From the NCBI GenBank assembly GCA_041635755.1, contig JBFKUL010000132.1:1-7779 (forward strand): DNA of 7,779 bases, written 5' to 3'. The position numbers and the translations under genes are program-made. Shown piece by piece: positions 1 to 6,849 of this stretch (position 1 is its first letter; each line of letters begins with the position of its first letter). Source of the DNA: JBFKUL01 sp041635755. Its GTDB lineage: Bacteria > Pseudomonadota > Gammaproteobacteria > Burkholderiales > SG8-39. A model generated the notes under the pieces. The model was not told the origin of the DNA and made no database searches. It worked only from the letters and a program-made list of their open reading frames with translations.

Positions 1-1314
1 GCCAAAGGCAACACGCTGGTGGTGGTCGAGCACGACGAGGACACGATCCGGCGCGCGCACCACGTCATCGATCTCGGCCCCGGCGCGGGGCGCCTGGGCG
101 GGCGCGTCATCGCCGAGGGCCATGCCGAGGACCTGATGAAGAATCCCGAGTCGATTACCGGGCGCTTCCTCGCTGCACCGCTCCTGCATCCGCTGCAGCC
201 GCGACGGACCGTGAACGCAAAGACGGCCTCGTTGAGGCTGCGTGGCGCGAGCCAGCACAACCTCGCCGATATCGAGGTACGCCTGCCGCTCGGGCGCCTC
301 TCCGCGATCACCGGCGTCTCGGGCTCGGGCAAGTCGACGCTGGCAAGGGACGTGCTGCACGACAACCTCGCGCGTCTGGTCGCGAGCACACGAACACGCG
401 CCAGAAAGGCAGTGCCGCTCGCCGGGTGCAGGGAAATCGCCGGCTGGGAGCAGGTCGGGCGCGTGCTCGAAGTCGACCAAACCCCGATCGGCAAGACGCC
501 GCGCTCCTGTCCGGCAACCTACGTCGGCTTCTGGGACGCGATCCGCAGGCTGTTCGCCGACACCGCCGAAGCGCGCATGCGCGGCTGGAGCGCGAGCCGC
601 TTTTCGTTCAACACCAAGGGTGGTCGGTGCGAGGAATGCGAAGGCCAGGGCATGAAGAAGATCGAGATGTCGTTTCTGCCCGACGTCAAGGTGATGTGCG
701 AAGCGTGCCGCGGCCTGCGCTTCAATCCCGACACCCTCGCGGTGCAGTTGCGCGGCAAAACAGTCGGTGAAGTGCTTGCCATGAGCGTCGACGACGCAGT
801 AGGATTTTTCGCCGCGCACCCCTCGATCCACCACGCGCTGAGGCTGCTGCAGGACGTCGGCTTGGGCTATCTCACGCTCGGCCAGGCGAGTCCGACGCTC
901 TCCGGAGGCGAAGCGCAGCGGATCAAACTCGTGACCGAGCTGTCCAAGGTCAGGTCGAATGGAGACGATGCCGCAGCACGGCCGGGCCGCGCCGGGGACC
1001 AGAAGCACACGCTGTACGTGCTCGACGAGCCCACGGTCGGGCTGCACATGGCCGATGTCGAAAAGCTCATCCGCGTGCTGCACCGGCTGGTGGACGCGGG
1101 CAACACGGTGGTCGTAATCGAGCATAATCTCGATGTCATCGCCGAGGCCGACTGGATCGTTGATTTGGGGCCGGAAGGCGGTGCCGGGGGCGGCCGGGTG
1201 GTGATGCAGGGTCCCCCTGAGGCGGCGCAGGGCGCCGAATCGCACACGGCGCACGTGCTGGCCGGTTTTCTCGAGCAGCGCGCGCGCGATTTGAAGAAGG
1301 AAACTGTCGAATGA
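1..1314 (+). CDS. uvrA: UvrA-family excinuclease ABC subunit A, C-terminal part (5' end outside window)
   Basis: UvrA is the damage-sensing ABC ATPase of nucleotide excision repair. It dimerises, loads UvrB on damaged DNA and acts in the cytoplasm. The frame is open from base 1, so the gene starts upstream; GTG at 19 is only an internal valine codon. Visible parts, in order: the end of ATPase domain I (VVVEHD H-loop, bases 19-36); Walker A of domain II (GVSGSGKST, 313-339); a zinc module C-x2-C-x19-C-x2-C (Cys codons at 628, 637, 697, 706); signature LSGGEAQRIKL (about 898-930); Walker B LYVLDEPTVGLH (about 1015); and H-loop VVVIEHN (1108-1128). All catalytic motifs are intact. Between signature and Walker B there are about 15 more residues than in E. 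coli UvrA (VRSNGDDAAARPGRAGDQKH). The PTVGLHMADVEKLIRVLHRL wording resembles the very long, duplicated UvrA paralogue of many betaproteobacteria rather than the canonical protein; this is from memory and the N-terminal half is not visible. The stop overlaps the next start. Confidence 0.93.
   Translation, partial: AKGNTLVVVEHDEDTIRRAHHVIDLGPGAGRLGGRVIAEGHAEDLMKNPESITGRFLAAPLLHPLQPRRTVNAKTASLRLRGASQHNLADIEVRLPLGRLSAITGVSGSGKSTLARDVLHDNLARLVASTRTRARKAVPLAGCREIAGWEQVGRVLEVDQTPIGKTPRSCPATYVGFWDAIRRLFADTAEARMRGWSASRFSFNTKGGRCEECEGQGMKKIEMSFLPDVKVMCEACRGLRFNPDTLAVQLRGKTVGEVLAMSVDDAVGFFAAHPSIHHALRLLQDVGLGYLTLGQASPTLSGGEAQRIKLVTELSKVRSNGDDAAARPGRAGDQKHTLYVLDEPTVGLHMADVEKLIRVLHRLVDAGNTVVVIEHNLDVIAEADWIVDLGPEGGAGGGRVVMQGPPEAAQGAESHTAHVLAGFLEQRARDLKKETVE
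1294..1303 (+). promoter_or_regulatory. Ribosome binding site for the mlaC-like gene
   Basis: A purine-rich AAGAAGGAAA lies inside the last codons of uvrA, with AAGGAA at 1297-1302 and 8 nt to the ATG at 1311. It supports ATG 1311 as the start over ATG 1317, and supports coupled translation across the ATGA overlap. Confidence 0.7.
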
Positions 1315-1964
1315 GAATGTTACTGCTGCTTGCTTTTGCCCTGGTACCGGGGTTTTCGATCGCGCAGGGGCCGGCGACGGCTGCGGTTGCAATGCTTGGA
1401 CCCGAGCAGCTGGTGCGCAAGGTCACCAGCGACGTGCTCGAGGCGATCAAGTCGGACAAGGACCTGCAGGCGGGCGATCGCGAGAAGGCGCTCGCCCTCG
1501 CCGAGACCAAGGTGCTGCCGCACATCGATTTCCGCGAGATGACCAAGCTCGCCGCCGGACGCAACTGGACCGCCGCGAGTCGCGAGCAGCGCGACAAGCT
1601 GGTGGACGGCTTTCGCACCATGCTCGTGCGCACTTATTCGAACGCGATCGACACCTACCGCGGCCAGACGCTCGACGTGCAGCCGGTGCGCATGTCGCCC
1701 AAGGACGAGGAAGTGCGGGTGCGCAACATGTACCAAAGCCCGGGCCGCCCGCCGGTGCCGGTCGATTACCAGATGCTGAAGACGCCCGAAGGCTGGAAGA
1801 TCTACGACATCGTGGTCGACGGCGTGAGCCTGGTGCTCACCTACCGCACCGAGTTCGAGCAGGAAGTGCGCCGCAACGGCATCGACGGCCTGATCGCGCG
1901 CATGAAGGAGAAAAACGCCGCGCCGGACGAGCCAGGCATGAAAAAGCCGGCTGAGGCACGCTGA
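1311..1964 (+). CDS. MlaC/Ttg2D-family periplasmic phospholipid-binding protein (orphan)
   Basis: The 217-residue protein matches the Tol_Tol_Ttg2 (MlaC) family. These are soluble periplasmic carriers that shuttle phospholipids between an outer-membrane MlaA complex and the inner-membrane MlaFEDB transporter. A short Sec signal peptide is visible (MRMLLLLAFALVPGFSIA, likely cut before Gln19). Family-typical segments follow: an early helix (LVRKVTSDVLEAIKSD), the stretch VLPHIDFREMTKLAAGRNW, then RTYSNAIDTYRGQTLDV, and near the end GWKIYDIVVDGVSLVLTYRTEF, which is close to the standard MlaC signature. Length is normal. The tail after about residue 200 is lysine- and proline-rich. The start ATG overlaps the uvrA stop by 4 bp and has a good ribosome binding site. 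No mlaA, B, D, E or F lies next to it in the window, so it is a solitary paralogue and its transporter partner is unknown. I leave the symbol blank because it may not be the primary MlaC. Confidence 0.88.
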   Translation: MRMLLLLAFALVPGFSIAQGPATAAVAMLGPEQLVRKVTSDVLEAIKSDKDLQAGDREKALALAETKVLPHIDFREMTKLAAGRNWTAASREQRDKLVDGFRTMLVRTYSNAIDTYRGQTLDVQPVRMSPKDEEVRVRNMYQSPGRPPVPVDYQMLKTPEGWKIYDIVVDGVSLVLTYRTEFEQEVRRNGIDGLIARMKEKNAAPDEPGMKKPAEAR

Positions 1965-1992
1965 GGCCACGCAGCGCGCCTCGCCGGATTCG

Positions 1993-2000
1993 TGTATCAT
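1993..2000 (+). promoter_or_regulatory. Candidate -10 promoter element for the helicase gene
   Basis: TGTATCAT, with hexamer TATCAT at 1995-2000, sits in an otherwise GC-rich stretch 31 bp after the mlaC-like stop. It resembles sigma70 -10 boxes in GC-rich betaproteobacteria. No good -35 match (TTGACA) is present 16-18 bp upstream, so the call is weak. Initiation would fall near 2006-2008. Confidence 0.38.
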
Positions 2001-2005
2001 TCGCG

Positions 2006-2126
2006 CCGAGGTTTCTGCTTCGCATCCTCCGGTTGGCAAAGCAGTCGTTTCCCGGTCCACCCTGGATCGGCGAACCACCAGACCTCGGGAGGCTCCCGCC
2101 TCCGTACGTGGATCTGCCTGAACCGG
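2006..2126 (+). promoter_or_regulatory. Possible structured cis-regulatory leader RNA of the helicase mRNA
   Basis: Seen directly, by eye-pairing. P1 is CCGGTT 2029-2034 with AACCGG 2121-2126, extended by GGCA 2035-2038 with TGCC 2115-2118 across a 2-nt bulge. P2 is GGTCCAC 2054-2060 with GTGGATC 2108-2114 (one G-U), stacking directly on P1 on the 3' side. Inside P2 are two small hairpins: CTGG 2062-2065 with CCAG 2078-2081, and GGAGGC 2088-2093 with GCCTCC 2098-2103 (4-nt loop). The linker between them, ACCTCG 2082-2087, is perfectly complementary to CGAGGT 2007-2012 at the predicted 5' end, giving a possible pseudoknot. I do not recognise a named riboswitch or RNA family. A cis-acting role, perhaps autoregulation by the helicase, is inference. 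Confidence 0.42.
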
Positions 2127-2133
2127 TAAAGAA

Positions 2134-2150
2134 GGAAGGCTGGACCTTCC
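2134..2150 (+). promoter_or_regulatory. Perfect hairpin just upstream of the helicase ribosome binding site
   Basis: GGAAGG (2134-2139) and CCTTCC (2145-2150) form a 6-bp stem with a 5-nt loop CTGGA. It ends 14 nt before the Shine-Dalgarno sequence. There is no U-tract after it, so it is not an intrinsic terminator. It could influence ribosome access or RNA stability (inference). Confidence 0.45.
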
Positions 2151-2164
2151 CAGGCCGATCGCTC

Positions 2165-2170
2165 AGGAGA
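2165..2170 (+). promoter_or_regulatory. Shine-Dalgarno AGGAGA that places the helicase start at ATC 2176
   Basis: AGGAGA is the only strong ribosome binding site near the 5' end of the helicase. It sits 5 nt before codon ATC at 2176-2178. No ATG, GTG or TTG occurs in frame between the upstream stop (2119-2121) and GTG 2212. This site therefore argues for initiation at ATC 2176. Confidence 0.6.
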
Positions 2171-2175
2171 ACGTC

Positions 2176-3939
2176 ATCGAAACGTCATTTACGGCGCTGG
2201 GGCTGTCGGCTGTGCTGGCACGCGCGGTCGCCGACCAGGAATACAACGAACCCACCCCCATTCAGGCTCAGGCCATCCCCCTCGTGCTCGCGGGGCGGGA
2301 CCTGATCGGCGCCGCGCAGACCGGCACCGGCAAGACCGCCGGCTTCACCTTGCCTCTGCTGCAGCGCCTCGGTGAAGGCGCCAACCCGTTTGCCTCGCCC
2401 GCGCGCCATCCGGTGCGCGCATTGATCCTGACCCCGACGCGCGAGCTTGCCGCGCAGGTGCACGAGAGCGTGCGCATCTACGGCAAGTACTCGCACCTGC
2501 GCGCGGCGGTGATCTTCGGCGGCGTCGGCATCAACCCACAGATCGCCGAGCTGCGCCGCGGCACCGATATCGTGGTGGCGACGCCCGGACGCCTGCTCGA
2601 TCACGTGCAGCAGAAAAACATCGACCTGAGCCACGTCGAGATCCTGGTGCTCGACGAGGCCGATCGCATGCTCGACATGGGCTTCATCCCGGACGTGCGC
2701 CGCATCCTCGCGCTGCTGCCGGCGAAGCGCCAGAACCTGCTCTTCTCCGCCACCTTCCCCGACGAGATCCGCAAGCTCGCCGCCTCGTTCATGCACGATC
2801 CCGCGACCATCGAGGTCGCGCGCCGCAACACGCCCGCGGAGCTGGTGGCGCAGGTTGCGCACCCGGTGGACGCCGGACGCAAGCGCGAGCTGCTCTCGCA
2901 CCTGGTGAAATCGCAGGACTGGCGCCAGGTGCTGGTGTTCACGCGCACCAAGCACGGCGCGAACCGGCTTGCGCACCAGCTCGAGCGCGACGGCGTCGAG
3001 GCCGACGCGATTCATGGCAACAAGAGCCAGAACGCGCGTACGCGCGCACTGAAGCGCTTCAAGGACGGCGAGCTGCGCGTGCTGGTGGCCACCGATATCG
3101 CGGCACGCGGCCTGGACATCGAGCTGCTGCCGCACGTGGTGAACTTCGACCTGCCGCACGTCGCCGAGGATTACGTGCACCGCATCGGCCGCACCGGCCG
3201 CGCCGGGGCCGAAGGCGAGGCCGTAGCGCTCGTGTCGCACGAGGAGCGACCGCTGCTCGCCGCGATCGAGCGCCTGATGAACCGCCCGATCGAGCAGCGC
3301 GTGATCGAGGGCTTCGAGCCCGGACAGGCGCCGCAACGTCCGGCCGGGCAGGACGCGCACCGGCAAGGCAACGAGCCACAACGCAACAGTGGACGGGGCG
3401 ATCAGCAACCGCGCCAGGGTGGACGGCGCCGGCGCGGCGGCCAACGCCCGGGCGAGCGCGGCCCCGGCCCGGACGGCCAGCGCCAGGGGGCGCGCGGCCA
3501 GAGCGGCCAGCGCGGCAACGAGCAACGCCATGATCCCCGCGGCCCGCGTCACGTGCGGCCGGAGCGCAGCGAGCTCAGCGCGATTCCGAACGACGAGTAC
3601 GAAGCCCAGCTGCGCGAGGCGCGCAGGCTCGCCCGCGAGGAGGGCGAGCCGGTGCAGGCGCCGGACGCACCGTCGCGGCAGCCCTCACAGCAGCACCGGC
3701 CGCCGCAAGGACGGGCGGGTCAGGGCGGACCCGGTCAGGGCCGGCCAGGACAAGGCCGGCGCAAGAAGGGCCGCGGCAAGCAGGGCCGGCGTGGGCCTGA
3801 TCGACACGTGCAGGAGCGGCGCGATCGCGATACGCAGGAGTTGCGCGAGCGCGGCGAGCAACGCCGCGAGCCCGCCAAGCAACCGACCATCATCTACAAG
3901 CAGGGCTCCCTGCTCAATCCGCGCCGCGGCTCGAGCTGA
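2176..3939 (+). CDS. rhlE: DEAD-box ATP-dependent RNA helicase, RhlE type, with long basic tail (apparent ATC start)
   Basis: DEAD-box helicases unwind short RNA duplexes with ATP; RhlE-type proteins act in ribosome assembly and RNA turnover. Counting from ATC 2176 (587 codons), all motifs are present: Q-motif YNEPTPIQ (Gln30) with its upstream aromatic Phe5, motif I AQTGTGKT (47-54), Ia PTRELAAQ, TPGRL, II DEAD (160-163), III SAT (191-193), IV LVFTRTK, V ATDIAARGLDI and VI HRIGRTGR (335-342). From about residue 376 a ~210-residue tail, rich in Arg, Gly, Gln and Pro (e.g. GQGGPGQGRPGQGRRKKGRG), looks disordered and RNA-binding. The first standard start codon is GTG 2212 (575 residues), but it would remove FTALGLSAV, the conserved lead-in to the Q-motif, and it has a poor ribosome binding site. 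ATC 2176 fits the Shine-Dalgarno spacing and the family N-terminus. A true rare start or a G-to-C sequence error are both possible. The RhlE subfamily is likely but not certain. Confidence 0.93.
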   Translation: METSFTALGLSAVLARAVADQEYNEPTPIQAQAIPLVLAGRDLIGAAQTGTGKTAGFTLPLLQRLGEGANPFASPARHPVRALILTPTRELAAQVHESVRIYGKYSHLRAAVIFGGVGINPQIAELRRGTDIVVATPGRLLDHVQQKNIDLSHVEILVLDEADRMLDMGFIPDVRRILALLPAKRQNLLFSATFPDEIRKLAASFMHDPATIEVARRNTPAELVAQVAHPVDAGRKRELLSHLVKSQDWRQVLVFTRTKHGANRLAHQLERDGVEADAIHGNKSQNARTRALKRFKDGELRVLVATDIAARGLDIELLPHVVNFDLPHVAEDYVHRIGRTGRAGAEGEAVALVSHEERPLLAAIERLMNRPIEQRVIEGFEPGQAPQRPAGQDAHRQGNEPQRNSGRGDQQPRQGGRRRRGGQRPGERGPGPDGQRQGARGQSGQRGNEQRHDPRGPRHVRPERSELSAIPNDEYEAQLREARRLAREEGEPVQAPDAPSRQPSQQHRPPQGRAGQGGPGQGRPGQGRRKKGRGKQGRRGPDRHVQERRDRDTQELRERGEQRREPAKQPTIIYKQGSLLNPRRGSS

Positions 3940-3954
3940 GCGGCGCGCTGGACC

Positions 3955-3987
3955 AAAAAAAAACCGGCAGCGTTTCCGCTGCCGGTT
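3955..3987 (-). terminator. Intrinsic terminator of livK
   Basis: An 11-bp perfect stem, AACCGGCAGCG (3962-3972) with CGCTGCCGGTT (3977-3987), has a 4-nt loop. On the - strand it is followed by nine T (complement of A 3955-3963), a textbook Rho-independent terminator about 55 bp after the livK stop. GACCA 3951-3955 and TGGTC 3990-3994 could extend the pairing. On the + strand no T-tract follows the hairpin, so termination of the helicase transcript here is less certain. Confidence 0.9.
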
Positions 3988-4003
3988 CCTGGTCGCGGGG
4001 ACT

Positions 4004-4024
4004 GCGGCGCGCCTAGCGCGTCGC
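4004..4024. repeat. GC-rich inverted repeat between livK stop and terminator
   Basis: GCGGCGCGC (4004-4012) and GCGCGTCGC (4016-4024) form a 9-bp stem around a CTA loop. There is one imperfect position, G-U on the + strand and A-C on the - strand. Neither side has a T-tract. It may be an mRNA 3'-end stabilising hairpin for either convergent gene, or incidental in GC-rich DNA. Confidence 0.35.
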
Positions 4025-4041
4025 ACCCCGAATCACTACGC

Positions 4042-5145
<1,104 letters not shown>

Positions 5146-5151
5146 GGGGTT

Positions 5152-5157
5152 CCTCCT
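5152..5157 (-). promoter_or_regulatory. Strong Shine-Dalgarno of livK
   Basis: AGGAGG on the - strand, 6 nt before ATG 5143-5145. It decides the start and suggests high translation, as expected for an abundant periplasmic receptor. Confidence 0.85.
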
Positions 5158-5200
5158 TGGTGGTACTGGGGGGTGAAACATGTTGGGGTAAAACGGGTGC

Positions 5201-5206
5201 ATTCTA
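5201..5206 (-). promoter_or_regulatory. Candidate -10 box for a livK-specific promoter
   Basis: TAGAAT on the - strand (complement of ATTCTA) lies in a locally AT-richer patch of the livF-livK gap, about 55 bp upstream of the livK ATG. No good -35 hexamer is found 16-18 bp upstream, so this is tentative. A separate promoter fits the 150-bp gap and the dedicated terminator. Confidence 0.35.
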
Positions 5207-5264
5207 CCTATCAACGCGCCGCAAGGCGATCCGGTGGACAGCAGCACCCCGTGGGGGCGGTTCC

Positions 5265-5282
5265 CGTCGCCCGCAGGCGACG
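5265..5282 (-). repeat. GC-rich hairpin just after livF
   Basis: CGTCGCC (5265-5271) and GGCGACG (5276-5282) form a perfect 7-bp stem with a 4-nt loop, 11 bp beyond the livF stop. No T-tract follows on the - strand, so it is not a standard terminator. It might protect the livMGF mRNA 3' end or attenuate read-through into livK (inference). Confidence 0.4.
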
Positions 5283-5293
5283 CGTCGAGCCCG

Positions 5294-6019
5294 CTAGTGC
5301 GCCCCTCCCTGCAGGTAGGCGGCCCGTACCTCGTCCTTGGCCAGCAGTTCCGCGCCCGTCCCGGACAGCGTGATCTTGCCGGTGACCATGACGTAGGCGC
5401 GGTGCGCCAGACGCAGGGCGTGGTTGGCGTCCTGCTCGACCAGGAACACGGTCAGCCCGTCCTCCTTGTTCAGGGTGCGGATGGTGTCGAAGATCTGCCG
5501 CACGATCAACGGGGCGAGCCCCAGGGAGGGCTCGTCCAGCATCAGCATCCGCGGCCGCATCATCAGCGCCCGGGCAATCGCCAGCATCTGCTGCTCGCCG
5601 CCCGAGAGGGTGCCGCCGCGCTGATCGCGCCGCTCCTCGAGCCGCGGGAACAGCTTGAACACGCGGGCCAGATCGCGTTCGAAGTCGGCCTTGGGGTTCG
5701 CCGCCGAGCCCATCTTGAGGTTTTCGATCACGGTCATGCGCGCGAAGATGCGCCGGCCCTCGGGCGCCTGCCCGATCCCCAGGCCGATGATCTCGTGGGT
5801 CGGCATGCGCGAGATTTCCTGCCCCGCGAACAGGATGCTGCCCTCCCGCGGTTGCGGCATGCCGCAGATCGACATCATGAGGGTGGACTTTCCGGCGCCG
5901 TTCGCCCCGATCATGGCGACGATCTCGCCCTCGCGCACCTCGAGGTCGACGCCCTTCAGCGCGACGATGCTGCCATAGGCGGCGACCACGTTCTTGACGA
6001 CGAGCAGCGGCGCGCTCAT
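5294..6019 (-). CDS. livF: Branched-chain amino acid ABC transporter, ATP-binding protein LivF
   Basis: LivF is one of the two different ATPases that drive the LIV-type importer at the inner face of the cytoplasmic membrane. At 241 residues its length is normal for the family. Motifs: Walker A GANGAGKST (38-46), Q-loop GQAPEGRRIF (Gln84), signature LSGGEQ (138-143), Walker B MLMLDEP (158-164, catalytic Glu163). The H-switch position reads VEQD (Gln196 instead of His); the LVEQ form is usual in LivF proteins, so it is not a defect. The opening LVVKNVVAAYGSIVALKGVDLEV is typical of LivF. ATG 6017-6019 overlaps the livG stop (ATGA), with AGGAGG at 6027-6032 seven nt upstream, so translation is coupled to livG. 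Urea and amide transporters share this fold. LivF fits best because the binding protein and LivG next door are LIV-type. Confidence 0.95.
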   Translation of the reverse strand: MSAPLLVVKNVVAAYGSIVALKGVDLEVREGEIVAMIGANGAGKSTLMMSICGMPQPREGSILFAGQEISRMPTHEIIGLGIGQAPEGRRIFARMTVIENLKMGSAANPKADFERDLARVFKLFPRLEERRDQRGGTLSGGEQQMLAIARALMMRPRMLMLDEPSLGLAPLIVRQIFDTIRTLNKEDGLTVFLVEQDANHALRLAHRAYVMVTGKITLSGTGAELLAKDEVRAAYLQGGAH

Positions 6020-6849
6020 GCCTCGCCCTCCTGCGCCGCGGCCACCGCTTCGGCCTCCTCCTCGCCAAGATAGGCGGCGATCACTTTCGGGTCGTTGCGG
6101 ATCTGCTCCGGTGTGCCCTCGGAGATCTTGCGACCGTAGTCGAGCACCACGATGTAGTCGGAAATTTCCATCACCACGCTCATGTCGTGCTCGATCAGGA
6201 GCAGCGATACGTCATGCTCGTCGCGGATGTAGCGCAGCAGCTTGTTCAGCTCCTCCGACTCGCGCGCGTTAAGGCCCGCCGCCGGCTCGTCGAGGCAGAT
6301 CAGCACCGGCTCGGTGCACATGGCGCGCGCGATCTCGAGGCGGCGCTGCGCGCCGTACGGCAACGCGCCGGCCGGGTCGTCGGCGCGATCCTCGAGCCCG
6401 ATGCGCTCGAGCCAGTACACCGCCTTGCGCACGGCCTCGTCCTCGGCTTTCTTGAAACCGGGCATGCCGACGATGCCGCCGAACGTGTACCAGGAAGCGC
6501 GCATCAGGCGGTTGTGCTGCGCCACCAGCAGGTTCTCGAGCAGCGTCATGCCGGCGAACAGGCGAATGTTCTGGAAGGTGCGCGCGATGTGCGCCTTCTC
6601 CGCGATACGGAAGCCTTCCATGCGCTCCAGCCCGAAGCTGCGGCCGTTCGGATGGCGCAGCGTGATCGTGCCCGTGGTCGGCCGGTAGAACCCGGTGATG
6701 CAGTTGAACGCGGTGGTCTTGCCCGCGCCGTTCGGGCCGATGATCGCGGTGATGTCGCCCTTCTTCGCTGTGAACGACAGCGTGTCGACCGCGAGCAGAC
6801 CGCCGAAACGCATCGTCAGTTGCTCAACCTGCAGCAGGGGTTCGCTCAT
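6016..6849 (-). CDS. livG: Branched-chain amino acid ABC transporter, ATP-binding protein LivG
   Basis: LivG is the second ATPase of the LIV importer and pairs with LivF. The product has 277 residues. Motifs: Walker A GPNGAGKTT (38-46), Q-loop ARTFQNIRLF (Gln93), the family's variant signature LPYGAQRRLEIARA (163-176), Walker B VLICLDEP (182-189), D-loop region AAGLN, and H-switch IEHDMSVVM (His221). The inserted segment before the signature (about residues 113-160) and the C-terminal ISEGTPEQIRNDPKVIAAYLGEE are characteristic of LivG. The last ~15 residues are an Ala/Glu-rich tail. ATG 6847-6849 is chosen because it opens with MSEPLLQVEQLTMRFGG, has GGGGAGGGG (6855-6863) just upstream and overlaps the livM stop by 4 bp. 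The frame stays open much further upstream, but that part lies inside livM and is a shadow. Confidence 0.95.
   Translation of the reverse strand: MSEPLLQVEQLTMRFGGLLAVDTLSFTAKKGDITAIIGPNGAGKTTAFNCITGFYRPTTGTITLRHPNGRSFGLERMEGFRIAEKAHIARTFQNIRLFAGMTLLENLLVAQHNRLMRASWYTFGGIVGMPGFKKAEDEAVRKAVYWLERIGLEDRADDPAGALPYGAQRRLEIARAMCTEPVLICLDEPAAGLNARESEELNKLLRYIRDEHDVSLLLIEHDMSVVMEISDYIVVLDYGRKISEGTPEQIRNDPKVIAAYLGEEEAEAVAAAQEGEA

Larger units (their letters stand above)
1965..2175 (+). other. Non-coding gap with structured leader before the helicase gene
   Basis: This is the only sizeable gap on the + strand. It carries a -10-like element (1995-2000) and, beyond it, about 170 nt of likely 5' untranslated RNA with several mutually compatible stems. 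I find no convincing small gene. An open frame from TTG 2034 runs through it into the helicase in another frame, but it has no ribosome binding site and no recognisable protein. Confidence 0.6.

Noticed and set aside
1320..2078. Open frame of 252 codons on the - strand opposite the mlaC-like gene
   Set aside because: It is His/Ala/Arg-rich with no domain and no supporting ribosome binding site; a shadow of the MlaC-family gene.
2033..2305. Possible leader peptide or upstream ORF from TTG 2034 running into the helicase
   Set aside because: There is no Shine-Dalgarno sequence. It is Pro/Arg-rich and overlaps the helicase start by about 130 bp out of frame. The stem structures explain the region better.
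2185..3552. Long open frame (455 codons) on the - strand opposite the helicase
   Set aside because: It is a GC-rich shadow of the helicase codons. The product is Ala/Arg/Leu/Val-rich with no recognisable domain, while the + strand carries a complete motif set.
3955..3994. Bidirectional terminator for both convergent genes
   Set aside because: The T-tract exists only for the - strand. After the hairpin the + strand reads CCTGGTC, so I assign it to livK only.
5146..5247. N-terminal extension of livK to an upstream start at 5247
   Set aside because: The strong ribosome binding site and the signal peptide both point to ATG 5143-5145. The extension would bury the signal sequence behind 34 residues.
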